Positions 8,147 to 16,397 of a stretch of 38,561 nucleotides of DNA are shown here, in pieces. The translations under genes and the position numbers were made by a program. Within the stretch, counting starts at the first letter, position 1, and each line of letters starts with the position of its first letter. The notes beneath the pieces are model-generated. The model was not told the origin of the DNA. It did not search any database and worked only from the letters and a program-made list of their open reading frames with translations. This DNA is from Planctomicrobium piriforme (GTDB lineage Bacteria; Planctomycetota; Planctomycetia; Planctomycetales; Planctomycetaceae), in contig CAMAVF010000015.1 of assembly GCA_945861445.1 (NCBI GenBank), positions 1 through 38,561 of the forward strand. The letters run 5' to 3'.

Positions 8147-9562
8147 TCAACCGAATCGGGCGAACACTTTCACAAATACATAAAGAAATGCGAGTAACCC
8201 GGCACTGCCCATGACGAGTTTTTGAACGTGTTGTTGATTCCAGGCAATCAGCCAGCAAGCCTTGGTGAGCTGCGGACCGGCCAACGCAATGAAGCACGAA
8301 GCCATTCCGATGACCATATAAGTCGGAATGACATAACACCGTGAAAGGGAGAACATGCCGACTCCCCAGCCGGCGAGGATTCCCGCAAGGTACGGCGCAA
8401 AGCGGCGTAGCTCGGGATGTCGCAATTCGAGCTTGGGATCGGTCACGCGATACAGGGCCAGAGCGGCGAAGAAAAAGCATCCAAAGAAGAATGTGCCGCC
8501 AAAAAAGCCGAGTTCAACATACGAATGGACATACGAATTATGGGCCACCAGACCCGCGATGTCTTGATAGGTCCCCTGACCAATTCCGAACAGAATGTCG
8601 GGCGACTTGATCGCGTCCAGACCTTCGGCCCACATCTGGATGCGTTCCTGTCCGGTACCGTCTTCGATGTCGATTTCACCCTGCCGTCCGGCGAGGATGG
8701 GGAGCGCAATCATCCCCAGTGCGGCGGCCATGACACTCCACCCGCGACCGTACCTCAACAGGATGTAGGTGAGGAGTGCTGCTCCACCAGACAGAATGCC
8801 ACCTCGCGATCGGGTGCAGATCAATCCGGTGACCAAGATGCCCATCGGTACGAACCATAGCCAGCGAAAATAGGCCAGCGACACGTCAGTCAGGAAATAG
8901 CAGCACAAGATGGCCGTGGCGACAATCAACAGCGAGATGTCGTTGGGGTCTTCAAAAATCCCTGTTCCTCGCATTCTTAGAACGAGTTCCGTCTCGCCGG
9001 TGAGATCTTCACCGTTGCGATCGGTCACGTGCGTGACAAACACGAAATCAACCCATTCCAGGTAATCAATCACGCAGCAGGAAATCATGATGACCGAGCA
9101 AATCGCGGTGCCGAACAGGAACCATCGAAAGCGGCCGGGGGTGTCGACGCACGCGACCAGCAGGAAGAAATACAACGCCGTTTTGAAGAAGAGAGTTGTC
9201 GATTCAATGACCCCCTGCAGCCACCCGTGCGTCACATGCGACAACGTGCAGGCCAGCCAGACTCCCAACACGCAGATCGTGATCGGATTGTGGTACAACT
9301 GGCGCGGGGTCAGTTCGTTGCGGACGGTATTGATCGACAGAAACAGGCATGAGAAAATCAGCCCCTCGTAGATCGGCAGCCCGAGGAGTTCAGGAACGAT
9401 CTCGGCGGGTCGCAGAAAGACGGTGGCATTGACGAGTTGAAACAGCAAAAAGGCGACCGGAGAAGTGCGCGGCTGCTCACCGAATACGATCCGCGGCGCA
9501 TTGACGCCTCGCCACGGAGTATTCCAGTTCGAACTGTTCGGAGTCAGCGCGGCCGACGACAT
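8147..9562 (-). CDS. O-antigen ligase/polymerase-like membrane protein
   Basis: A 471-residue integral membrane protein of the O-antigen ligase (Wzy_C/WaaL) family, expected to join or polymerise lipid-linked oligosaccharides on the outer face of the cytoplasmic membrane. About ten to twelve hydrophobic segments are visible, for example TTLFFKTALYFFLLVACV and WLWFVPMGILVTGLICTRSRGG. The large periplasmic loop carries RIQMWAEGLDAIKSPDILFG and the signature HNSYVHSYVELGFFGG (H341). I chose ATG at 9562, with AGAGGA about nine bases upstream; the longer frame begins at a GTG (9634) without such a site. It is the first gene of the minus-strand polysaccharide operon, so its promoter should lie in 9563-10042. 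Confidence 0.87.
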   Translation of the reverse strand: MSSAALTPNSSNWNTPWRGVNAPRIVFGEQPRTSPVAFLLFQLVNATVFLRPAEIVPELLGLPIYEGLIFSCLFLSINTVRNELTPRQLYHNPITICVLGVWLACTLSHVTHGWLQGVIESTTLFFKTALYFFLLVACVDTPGRFRWFLFGTAICSVIMISCCVIDYLEWVDFVFVTHVTDRNGEDLTGETELVLRMRGTGIFEDPNDISLLIVATAILCCYFLTDVSLAYFRWLWFVPMGILVTGLICTRSRGGILSGGAALLTYILLRYGRGWSVMAAALGMIALPILAGRQGEIDIEDGTGQERIQMWAEGLDAIKSPDILFGIGQGTYQDIAGLVAHNSYVHSYVELGFFGGTFFFGCFFFAALALYRVTDPKLELRHPELRRFAPYLAGILAGWGVGMFSLSRCYVIPTYMVIGMASCFIALAGPQLTKACWLIAWNQQHVQKLVMGSAGLLAFLYVFVKVFARFG

Positions 9563-9738
9563 GCGGTCGAGTCCTCTTTTCGCAACACGTTTCCAATGGT
9601 GCACACCCTCCGCGCCATGGCGTGGAGAGAACACCGCATTGAAATCTAGGTCACGAAGTTGCCCGGGGGACTTATCGCCGCCGAATGGTCAACGGTGAAA
9701 AGAGAGGGAATGGGAAGTCGTAACGACAGTGACGATTT

Positions 9739-9750
9739 GATTGATCAATC
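9739..9750. promoter_or_regulatory. Perfect 12-bp palindrome, possible operator
   Basis: GATTGATCAATC reads the same on both strands. It lies about 175 bp upstream of the ligase start (9562) and 290 bp upstream of the heme-protein start. Symmetric sites of this size are often bound by dimeric regulators, but no regulator gene is next to it, so the role is a guess. Confidence 0.2.
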
Positions 9751-9838
9751 CGACTGCAACTGATGTGGTGATTAATCGTGGCAGACGGCTGGCATTGCTC
9801 CCTTAAGTCCTTTCAGTCCCTGTTGTCCCTTCATGCAT

Positions 9839-9876
9839 GGGACTGATGGGACCAATGGGACGGATGGGATTTATGG
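9839..9876. repeat. 9-bp tandem repeat (GGGACnnAT)
   Basis: Four head-to-tail units read GGGACTGAT, GGGACCAAT, GGGACGGAT and GGGATTTAT, followed by GG. The fixed bases are GGGAC..AT and the two middle bases vary. Just before it, GTCCC occurs twice in inverse orientation (9817-9829), so the region can fold back on itself. It is intergenic and not coding. Confidence 0.7.
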
Positions 9877-10042
9877 ATCTGACTTTCCGATCAAGTGGCT
9901 TGCGGCGCAGCGCCTGACCGGCGCCGTCGAGAAGCAGAAAGGTGCGGCAGACTTGATTTCAACGTAGCCTGCCGTTTCACTGATGGTATCTGCGGGTCGG
10001 GAGTATTCTGCACCGCGCTCGGCAATCTTACGGAGTGACGTG

Positions 10043-13000
10043 ATGTTTCATCGCTATTTCGCGGTCGGCGTGTGTGCAGTGCTGGCGTGTGGTTCGGTGG
10101 CGCGGGCTCAGGAAAATGATGACGCGAAGTGGATCTGGCTCGATGCGGGCAATCCGTTGGAAACCGCTCCCGCGCAAACGGTTTGGTTTCGTACCGTCGC
10201 CCGCGGAACGGAACCGTCGACCGGTGCCATCCGGATTGCGTGTGACGATCACTTCGTGCTGTGGGTGAACGGCAAGCGGATCGGCGAAGGAGATGCAAAG
10301 AAGCCGTACCGCTTCAATCTCAACGGACTCGTGGAACGCGGCCCGAATGTGATTGCGGTGGAAGCGACCAACAAAGCAGGTCGAGCAGGACTGTTCGTCG
10401 ATGGCGAGATTCGCGGCCAGAGCGGCGGCAAGGTTTCGTTTGACACGCCCGGCGGCTGGAAAGTTTCGACTCAGAAACCCACGGGTGAAGATTGGTTGCA
10501 GGCCAAGTTCGACGACTCCGCGTGGAAGGCCGTCAAGGTTCTGGCGGCGCACAAGGAATCGCCCTGGAAGGAATTGGCGTTTGCCGGAACGTATTTGGAT
10601 CGCTTCGAAATCGCGCCCGGTTTCGAACTCAAGCGAATCGCCGAACCGGAACTCGTCGGATCGCTGGTCGCCATCAGTTGGGGCCACCGGGGCCGCCTGC
10701 TGGCGTCTCGCGAGCACGGACCGATTCTTAATCTGATCGATGAAAATCAGGACGGCACCTACGAGAAAGTGACCGAGTTCACCAACAAGGTCAAGAACTG
10801 CCAGGGTCTGTGCCAGGTCGGGGATTTGTTGTATGCCGTCGGTGAAGGTCCCAATGGGACCGGAATCTATCGCTTGCCCGATGCCAATCATGATGACCAG
10901 GCGGACTCGGTCGAGCTGCTCATCAATACCAAGGGTGGAATGGGAGAACACGGGCCGCATGACGTCGTGTTCGGCCCGGATGGCTCGCTGTATCACAACC
11001 TCGGCAATCATGCCTGGATCACGGCCTCGCCAGAGGCGACCACTCCCTGCCGGAATTACATCGAAGGCAACCTGTTGACTCCGCCGTTCGAAGACGCGGG
11101 TGGTCACGCCGTCGGGATCAAGGCGCCGGGGGGCACGGTGTGGAGATTCTCGCCCGACGGAAAGAAGTGGTGGCTGGAAACGATGGGCTTCCGCAATCAG
11201 TACGACATCGCCTTCAATTCGAAAGGTGACTTGTTCACGTTCGACAGCGATATGGAATGGGACGTCAACTTGCCCTGGTATCGGCCGGTGCGGATCAACC
11301 ATTGCGTGCCGGGTGCCGAGTTCGGCTGGCGCAGCGGCGCGGCCAACTGGCCCGACTACTTCTTTGATTCCTTGCCAGCGACAATCGATATCGGCCGCGG
11401 TTCGCCGACGGGCGTCTTGTTCTATGAACACACGCATTTCCCAGAGAAATACCGTGGAGCAATGTTGAATTGTGACTGGTCGATGGGCCGCCTGATCGTC
11501 GCCTACTTCAAGCAGGAGGGTGCGAGTTACACGGGCACGTTCGATAATCTGGTCACCGGCAACCCATTGAACATTTCCGATGTCGAAGTGGATCGTGATG
11601 GAACCGTGATCTTCTCCACCGGCGGTCGAAAAACCGAAGGAGGCGTCTATCGCGTCACCTTCACGGGTCAGAAACCCGTCCCGACACCCTCCCCGAAAAC
11701 AGTCGATGAGATATTGGCGGTTCCTCAAGGTCAATCGGCCTGGGCACGTGAGTTGATTGCAGAGGGTCAGGCTGCGTTGGGAGCGGACTGGGAAGCCAAG
11801 ATCATTGACAAGGTCGCCACTGGCACTCCCGCGCAGAAGACTCGGGGACTCTCCATCTTGGCTCAATCAGGCAAGCTGCCGAGTGTGAAAACACTGCAGG
11901 GTGCGACTGAAGACAAGGATGCTGGCGTGCGGGCGTTCGCCGCCTGGCTGCTCGGACAACATTCGACACCCGATGTCACGGCCGTCCTGACCAAGCTTCT
12001 GGATGATGCTGATTTGACTGTTCAACGCAGGGCTTGCGAAGCATTCGTTCGCAGTGGATCGGAAGCCCCCGTCGAACCGTTGTTGACGCTGTTGGCCAGT
12101 CCCGATCGCTGGTTGCGATTTGCCGCGCGACTAACATTGGAACGCGTGCCCGTCGACAAATGGAAAACGGAAGGTCTGACGTCCAAGGCGAGTCCGGATG
12201 TTGTGTTTAACGTCCTGCTGGCGCTGCTGCGAACCGATCCCAAACAGCTTACGGTTGCGGAAATCGACGACGTCATGAAGAAGTCGGGTTTCAAGAACAG
12301 TACAGCGAGCCAGGCGGTGCAGGTACGGCAAGCGCGCGACATGTTGCGCGTGGCCGAGTTGACGGCGCTGACCTACCCTGAAGAGTGGTTGAATTCAGCA
12401 GGCAAGCAGCTTGGTCAGGAAATGGCACGCTTGCTGCGGCACAAATCGGCCCCTGAGAAAAAGGTCCCCTCCATTGTCGACTTGCTCGTGAAAGACGAGT
12501 TTGTCCTGCATGAAGTTGCTCGCATTGTGGCCTACGCACAGGTCCCGAATGCTGCGGATAGCATTCTCGCATTGATTGAGAAGACGAAGGATCCCGTCTC
12601 GCAAATTCACTATGCCTTGTGCGTGCGCTACGCCAAGGAAGGCTGGACTCCAGAGGCCAAACGCCGATTGATGGAATGGTACAACTCGACGCGTGAGCTG
12701 GAGGGGGGCAACAGTTTGCAGGGCTACCTGCGGAATATCGTCGGCGGGGCACTCGACAATTTCACTCCTGAAGATCGGGCAAGTTTTCTGGCGGACTGGA
12801 AGCAATGGCCGCATGCCGCGAAGTTGATTCTGTCGCAGAGTCAGCCAGATCAGATCAAGGACTTTGACGCGATCGTCAACAAGCTGTTACTCGATGTGGA
12901 AATGGCCGAAGGGGCAGACGTGCAGGAGATCGCGACGGCTACGATTGATTCGCTGATCAAGAGCACTCAGCCGGCGGCCCAGACCACGCTGCGTCGGCTG

Positions 13001-13870
13001 TTTGATCAGCAGGCCGATTGCCGGGACCAACTGGCTCGCGGTCTGGCCGCCCATCCGAGTGCCGACAACGCGGCCTACTACATCCGCGGGATTCAAAGTG
13101 GTGACGGAACGACGGCTCAACAATGCATTCAAGCCCTGGAGAAGGCCGACGTGAAGACCGAGAAGGCGGAAGACTACCGCACGGTTATCATGGCCGGATT
13201 GAAACTTGGTGATCGTGGCGGACTGGTCGCTGTAAACCTGTTGAAGAAGTGGTCTGGTCAAGATCCCAAGACCAAGGACGTCTCGCAGGCCCTGGCGACG
13301 TATCAAGCGTGGTATGCCGAGAAGTTCCCCGATGCCCCGCCCGCCGTCCTGGCCAAGGAAGACTTGGAGAAATCGAAGTTCTCCTTACAACAGTTGATGG
13401 CGATCGTCGAAAAGGGGTCAACCGGAGACGTGACCCGCGGCAAGGCGGTCTTCGCCAAGGCCAACTGCCTCAAGTGCCATTTGTTCCTGAAGGAGGGGGA
13501 AGGGATCGGCCCCGATCTGACGACCTTGCGGCGTCGCTTTCAGAAGAAGGAGATCCTGGAATCGGTATTGTTCCCGTCGCAGGTCATGTCTGACCAATAC
13601 AAGACGGTGACGATCAGCACGACAGAAGGTCTGGTCTACAACGGGATGCCAATTCCCAACCCGGGGAACACGCGGCAGATCGTTCTATTACTGTCGGATG
13701 CGACGAAGGTTGTGATTCAAAAGGATAAGATCGAGGACCAATCACCGGCGAAGGTGTCCGTCATGCCCGAGGGCTTGTTCAAAAATCTGACCGAACAAGA
13801 AATCGCCGACTTGTTTGCATTCCTCGAGACCAGCCGGTCGAATCCAGAACCGACTCCGCCGGCAAAATAG
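10043..13870 (+). CDS. Secreted PVC-type heme-binding CxxCH protein
   Basis: A 1275-residue exported protein of the large planctomycete family often named membrane-bound dehydrogenase or PVC-type heme-binding protein. A signal peptide (MFHRYFAVGVCAVLACG, cut near ARA-QE) is followed by a beta-sandwich, sugar-binding-like domain (about 28-150, WIWLDAGNP, DDHFVLWVNGKRIG), a beta-propeller resembling glucose/sorbosone dehydrogenases (about 190-560, GPHDVVFGPDGSLY), alpha-helical HEAT-like repeats (about 590-1080) and a C-terminal cytochrome c-like domain with heme site CLKCH (C1142, C1145, H1146) and a possible distal ligand in VMPEG (M1241). Oxidation of a sugar or other alcohol with electron transfer to the heme is the usual proposal but is unproven. 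I chose ATG 10043, preceded by GGAG and directly before the signal peptide, over the upstream frame start at 9983. Confidence 0.9.
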   Translation: MFHRYFAVGVCAVLACGSVARAQENDDAKWIWLDAGNPLETAPAQTVWFRTVARGTEPSTGAIRIACDDHFVLWVNGKRIGEGDAKKPYRFNLNGLVERGPNVIAVEATNKAGRAGLFVDGEIRGQSGGKVSFDTPGGWKVSTQKPTGEDWLQAKFDDSAWKAVKVLAAHKESPWKELAFAGTYLDRFEIAPGFELKRIAEPELVGSLVAISWGHRGRLLASREHGPILNLIDENQDGTYEKVTEFTNKVKNCQGLCQVGDLLYAVGEGPNGTGIYRLPDANHDDQADSVELLINTKGGMGEHGPHDVVFGPDGSLYHNLGNHAWITASPEATTPCRNYIEGNLLTPPFEDAGGHAVGIKAPGGTVWRFSPDGKKWWLETMGFRNQYDIAFNSKGDLFTFDSDMEWDVNLPWYRPVRINHCVPGAEFGWRSGAANWPDYFFDSLPATIDIGRGSPTGVLFYEHTHFPEKYRGAMLNCDWSMGRLIVAYFKQEGASYTGTFDNLVTGNPLNISDVEVDRDGTVIFSTGGRKTEGGVYRVTFTGQKPVPTPSPKTVDEILAVPQGQSAWARELIAEGQAALGADWEAKIIDKVATGTPAQKTRGLSILAQSGKLPSVKTLQGATEDKDAGVRAFAAWLLGQHSTPDVTAVLTKLLDDADLTVQRRACEAFVRSGSEAPVEPLLTLLASPDRWLRFAARLTLERVPVDKWKTEGLTSKASPDVVFNVLLALLRTDPKQLTVAEIDDVMKKSGFKNSTASQAVQVRQARDMLRVAELTALTYPEEWLNSAGKQLGQEMARLLRHKSAPEKKVPSIVDLLVKDEFVLHEVARIVAYAQVPNAADSILALIEKTKDPVSQIHYALCVRYAKEGWTPEAKRRLMEWYNSTRELEGGNSLQGYLRNIVGGALDNFTPEDRASFLADWKQWPHAAKLILSQSQPDQIKDFDAIVNKLLLDVEMAEGADVQEIATATIDSLIKSTQPAAQTTLRRLFDQQADCRDQLARGLAAHPSADNAAYYIRGIQSGDGTTAQQCIQALEKADVKTEKAEDYRTVIMAGLKLGDRGGLVAVNLLKKWSGQDPKTKDVSQALATYQAWYAEKFPDAPPAVLAKEDLEKSKFSLQQLMAIVEKGSTGDVTRGKAVFAKANCLKCHLFLKEGEGIGPDLTTLRRRFQKKEILESVLFPSQVMSDQYKTVTISTTEGLVYNGMPIPNPGNTRQIVLLLSDATKVVIQKDKIEDQSPAKVSVMPEGLFKNLTEQEIADLFAFLETSRSNPEPTPPAK

Positions 13871-13894
13871 TAACTTCACGCGGAGCGATGACGG

Positions 13895-14854
13895 CTACTT
13901 TGTCGCTGCGCGACGCAAGCGGTCGTTCAGTGCGCGTCCCAGGCCGGTTTCTGGAAATGATTCTGCGATGATGCCGTCCAGGCCCATCGCATCCAGGCGG
14001 CGCAGCGCGGCGAAGAAGTTCGCGGCGGCCTCAGTCAGGTCGCCACGGGGTGAGAGGATCTCTTGTGCCGAGAATTCCTGTCCTGTGGGTAGCCGCTGGA
14101 AGCAGAGAATACCCCAGCGTCCTCTCCTGACCTGGCTTGCTGGTGGATCCAGGGTCAGGGGCGTACGCGGTGCATAGTGCTGGGGCAGCATGCCGGGTGC
14201 GGATTGTGCGACCTCACCGGGGTGATCGGTCGACGCCGCGATCTCGATCGGGCCGGCGATCAGCGTGAGATCTTCCAGCGACACGCCACCCGGCCGCAGC
14301 AGGCAGGGACGGGGCGACAATCGCAGGACTGTGGACTCAACGCCGACGCCGCACGGGCCTCCGTCGAGAATGTAATCGACGCGATCGGCCAATTGATCGG
14401 CCACGTGCTGGGCCGTCGTGGGACTGATGCGGCCGAACAAGTTGGCACTGGGGGCCGCGAGCGGGCAGTCTGCCAGGCGTAAGAGTTCCAGAGGCAACGG
14501 ATGGCGGGGGATCCGCACTCCTACGTCCGGCAGGCCCGACGTCACCAGATCAGGAACGGCGGCAGTTTTCGGCAGCAGGATCGTGAGCGGCCCCGGCCAG
14601 AATCGATCGGCCAGGCGGCGGGCCAAATCGGGGAACTCAGTTGCGATGCGTGGCATCCAGGAGATGTCCGGCACATGGACGATCAGCGGGTCGAAAGCGG
14701 GGCGTTGTTTGGCTGCGAAGATGCGAGCAACCGCTTGCGAGTCGAGCGCGTTTGCGGCGAGACCATAGACGGTTTCGGTGGGCATCCCGACCAGTCCGCC
14801 CTGGCGAATGATGGTCGCCGCTCGCTGGATGTCGGTGCCGATTTCGCAGGCCAT
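13895..14854 (-). CDS. L-threonylcarbamoyladenylate synthase (Sua5/TsaC)
   Basis: Cytoplasmic enzyme that makes threonylcarbamoyl-AMP from threonine, bicarbonate and ATP for the t6A modification of ANN-decoding tRNAs. The YrdC-like domain (about 10-200) shows MPTETVYGLAANA (24-36), AAKQRPAFDPLIVHV (48-62), the strand WPGPLTILL and the nucleotide-contact motif APSANLFGRISPT. At 319 residues it is the long Sua5 form: after the linker GMLPQHYAPRTPL comes a C-terminal Rossmann-like domain ending GLGRALNDRLRRA. It is convergent with the heme-protein gene, with 24 bp between the stops. The ATG at 14854 lacks a strong ribosome binding site, but no better start is present. Confidence 0.93.
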   Translation of the reverse strand: MACEIGTDIQRAATIIRQGGLVGMPTETVYGLAANALDSQAVARIFAAKQRPAFDPLIVHVPDISWMPRIATEFPDLARRLADRFWPGPLTILLPKTAAVPDLVTSGLPDVGVRIPRHPLPLELLRLADCPLAAPSANLFGRISPTTAQHVADQLADRVDYILDGGPCGVGVESTVLRLSPRPCLLRPGGVSLEDLTLIAGPIEIAASTDHPGEVAQSAPGMLPQHYAPRTPLTLDPPASQVRRGRWGILCFQRLPTGQEFSAQEILSPRGDLTEAAANFFAALRRLDAMGLDGIIAESFPETGLGRALNDRLRRAATK

Positions 14855-15293
14855 TTCGTATTCGGTCCGTTCGCGCTACAAGATCTTGTTGACGAGCGTC
14901 CGGAGCAAGTTGGATAGTTGTCTTGCGGTAACGAAGTCGCTCGATGTTCGTTGCGAAATCGCCATCCGTGTGCCTGTCTCTGAGGTTGTCGGGTTCCAGA
15001 TTTACAGGAAGTCGCCAACAACCATCCGGCTTACGCCGGACGCTCGCCTATAGAAGAGACAATGTCGCCTGGAAAGAGATCTTAACGGCGTCGGCACGTT
15101 CCGCAAACTCAGAGGAGTTTCGGTAATCCATTCGCTTTGTGTGAATCCCGTAACACTCAATTTAGACAGGTGAGAGGTCTAATTCCCAAATCGCGAGTGG
15201 ATTGGGGACACGGTGTCTCGGGCTTCAAGTCGATGAAGAGGGTGTGAAGGTCTACACTGTTGCGGACCGACCCCTCGAAGGAGATGAAGTACC
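14855..15293. other. Intergenic region with small hairpins
   Basis: This 439-bp stretch lies between the divergent sua5 and lipoprotein genes. It holds a hairpin TCCGGC-TTAC-GCCGGA (15025-15040) flanked by CGCTCGCCT, and a second one AAACTC-AGAG-GAGTTT (15105-15120). The ribosome binding site of the lipoprotein gene, AAGGAG, is at 15278-15283. No credible gene or clear promoter was seen. Confidence 0.5.
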
Positions 15294-15572
15294 ATGGATC
15301 GGAAAATGGCCGTGACGACAAGCTGGGTGCTTGTCAGCGGCACACTGCTGCTCGGAGGCTGCATGACCCCCGGTTTTCACAATCAGGAACTCCCTGGTTT
15401 TAGTGCGACCTTTCAAGAGTATGATCGTCACTGGCAACCCGTTGACGGCTGCGATGTGACAAGATCGGTGGAGCCGGCTCGGTTTGAACTGGAAACTCAG
15501 GATGTACCTACTATGTCGGCACGCGCGAATGTGCCGCATGAGGAAGTCTTGCACCGTGTGACGCGACCTTAA
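15294..15572 (+). CDS. Small orphan lipoprotein
   Basis: A 92-residue protein with a strong ribosome binding site (AAGGAG, 10 bases before the ATG) and a clear lipoprotein signal: basic MDRKMAV, hydrophobic core SWVLVSGTLL and lipobox LLGGC with Cys 24. The mature part is about 69 residues, acidic and aromatic at first (ATFQEYDRHWQPVDGCD), with no recognised domain and one further cysteine. It should be anchored to a membrane after lipidation. It has its own intergenic regions on both sides and is convergent with the DUF971 gene. No function can be given. Confidence 0.72.
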   Translation: MDRKMAVTTSWVLVSGTLLLGGCMTPGFHNQELPGFSATFQEYDRHWQPVDGCDVTRSVEPARFELETQDVPTMSARANVPHEEVLHRVTRP

Positions 15573-15654
15573 CAGGCAGGCGGACCTATTCGAAGAACGG
15601 GGCTCCCTGACCGCCGTCGCCGTGCTTTTCGTAAATCAGGCTTCTTACGCGAAG

Positions 15655-15752
15655 GTAGTGCAGAGGCGCGGGAACCACCCCGGAAAGCGGGGTGGCGGGT
15701 TATCCTTCCGCCACTTGGGCTTGCCCCAGTGGTTCCCGCGCTTATGCACTAC
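15655..15752. repeat. Cloverleaf-like palindromic intergenic element
   Basis: The 24-bp ends (15655-15678 and 15729-15752) are inverted copies with three mismatches, sharing GTAGTGCA and CGCGGGAACCAC. Inside are three more hairpins: CCACCCCG-GAAAG-CGGGGTGG (15675-15695), GGCGG with CCGCC (15694-15712) and CCACTTGGGC with GCCCCAGTGG (15711-15732). The whole 98 bp can fold as a stem closed over several arms. It lies between the converging lipoprotein and DUF971 genes. It resembles REP- or MITE-like repeats; it could also stop transcription from both sides, but has no T-run. Confidence 0.75.
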
Positions 15753-15797
15753 AGCACCATCCACGTGATTTCTGGGAACCAGCGGCGATCACCTTTC

Positions 15798-16106
15798 TCA
15801 CGATGTGTGTCGCCGACAGACGTCGAGCAAATGGTCCCACGTGTAGAGGCCCGAGCTGTGGCCGTCGCTCCACGTAAACTTCAGCGCGTAGTTGCCGCTG
15901 GGTGCCATCTGTTCCGGTTGGATCGATTCCGGGATCGTATCGAGATCCAGGATCCGCCTGCCGGTCCATTCATCGATGCACGCGGCGCACGGACACTCTC
16001 CACGCAGGTACTTGAATGGCAGCTTAAATAGGGAACCATCGCTCCAGTGCATCTCAAGAATGCCTGCGTCGCGGTGCGCCTTAATCTGAGTCGGAGTCAC
16101 TGCCAT
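15798..16106 (-). CDS. DUF971 (GBBH-like N-terminal) domain protein
   Basis: A 102-residue cytoplasmic protein made up almost only of the DUF971 domain, which is also the N-terminal domain of gamma-butyrobetaine hydroxylases. Typical parts are LEMHWSDGSLFKLPFKYLRGECPCAACIDEW and LKFTWSDGHSSGLYTWDHLL, read here as consecutive pieces. The CPCAAC cysteines match the metal- or iron-sulfur-related cysteines of this family. Stand-alone members are widespread, and links with iron-sulfur protein assembly have been suggested, but the role is unsettled. ATG 16106 has a weak GGAAA upstream. Confidence 0.88.
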   Translation of the reverse strand: MAVTPTQIKAHRDAGILEMHWSDGSLFKLPFKYLRGECPCAACIDEWTGRRILDLDTIPESIQPEQMAPSGNYALKFTWSDGHSSGLYTWDHLLDVCRRHTS

Positions 16107-16397
16107 AGTTTCCAGTTGCCATTTCCACCGTCATGGTCACGCTCACTATGTAGAGCCTGACGCCGTATTTTTGAGCAAATCGTCTCACATACCTTAAGGG
16201 GATTGGCGTATCGAGGAAAGCCATTGCGACAGGTCTGTAATTCAAACCGCACAAAACGCGGTGTATTGTCCTTCAATCGTGCTCTTTCCATATTGCTGTA
16301 ACACGTTTGACGAGCGTGGTTAATGGTCATGATTGCCGGTAGAATCTCGCTTCGCTGGTGACTGACTCCGCATTTTTGACGTGAATACATTCCGCGT
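16107..16397. other. Divergent intergenic region
   Basis: This 291-bp gap lies between the DUF971 gene (minus) and the second polysaccharide unit (plus), so it should contain promoters for both. TTGACG at about 16309 and TAGAAT near 16340 resemble -35 and -10 elements but are too far apart to be a normal pair. No gene or repeat was seen. Confidence 0.4.

Larger units (their letters stand above)
9563..10042. other. Divergent intergenic region
   Basis: This 480-bp gap separates the polysaccharide operon (minus) from the heme-protein gene (plus) and must hold promoters for both. It contains a 12-bp palindrome at 9739-9750 and a 9-bp tandem repeat at 9839-9876, described separately. I see no clear consensus promoter and no credible small gene. 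Confidence 0.6.

Noticed and set aside
10028-11866. 612-codon open frame on the minus strand
   Set aside because: It lies fully antisense to the heme-protein gene, has no recognisable domain and no ribosome binding site; the plus-strand protein has a signal peptide and clear motifs. It is a by-product of GC-rich codon use.
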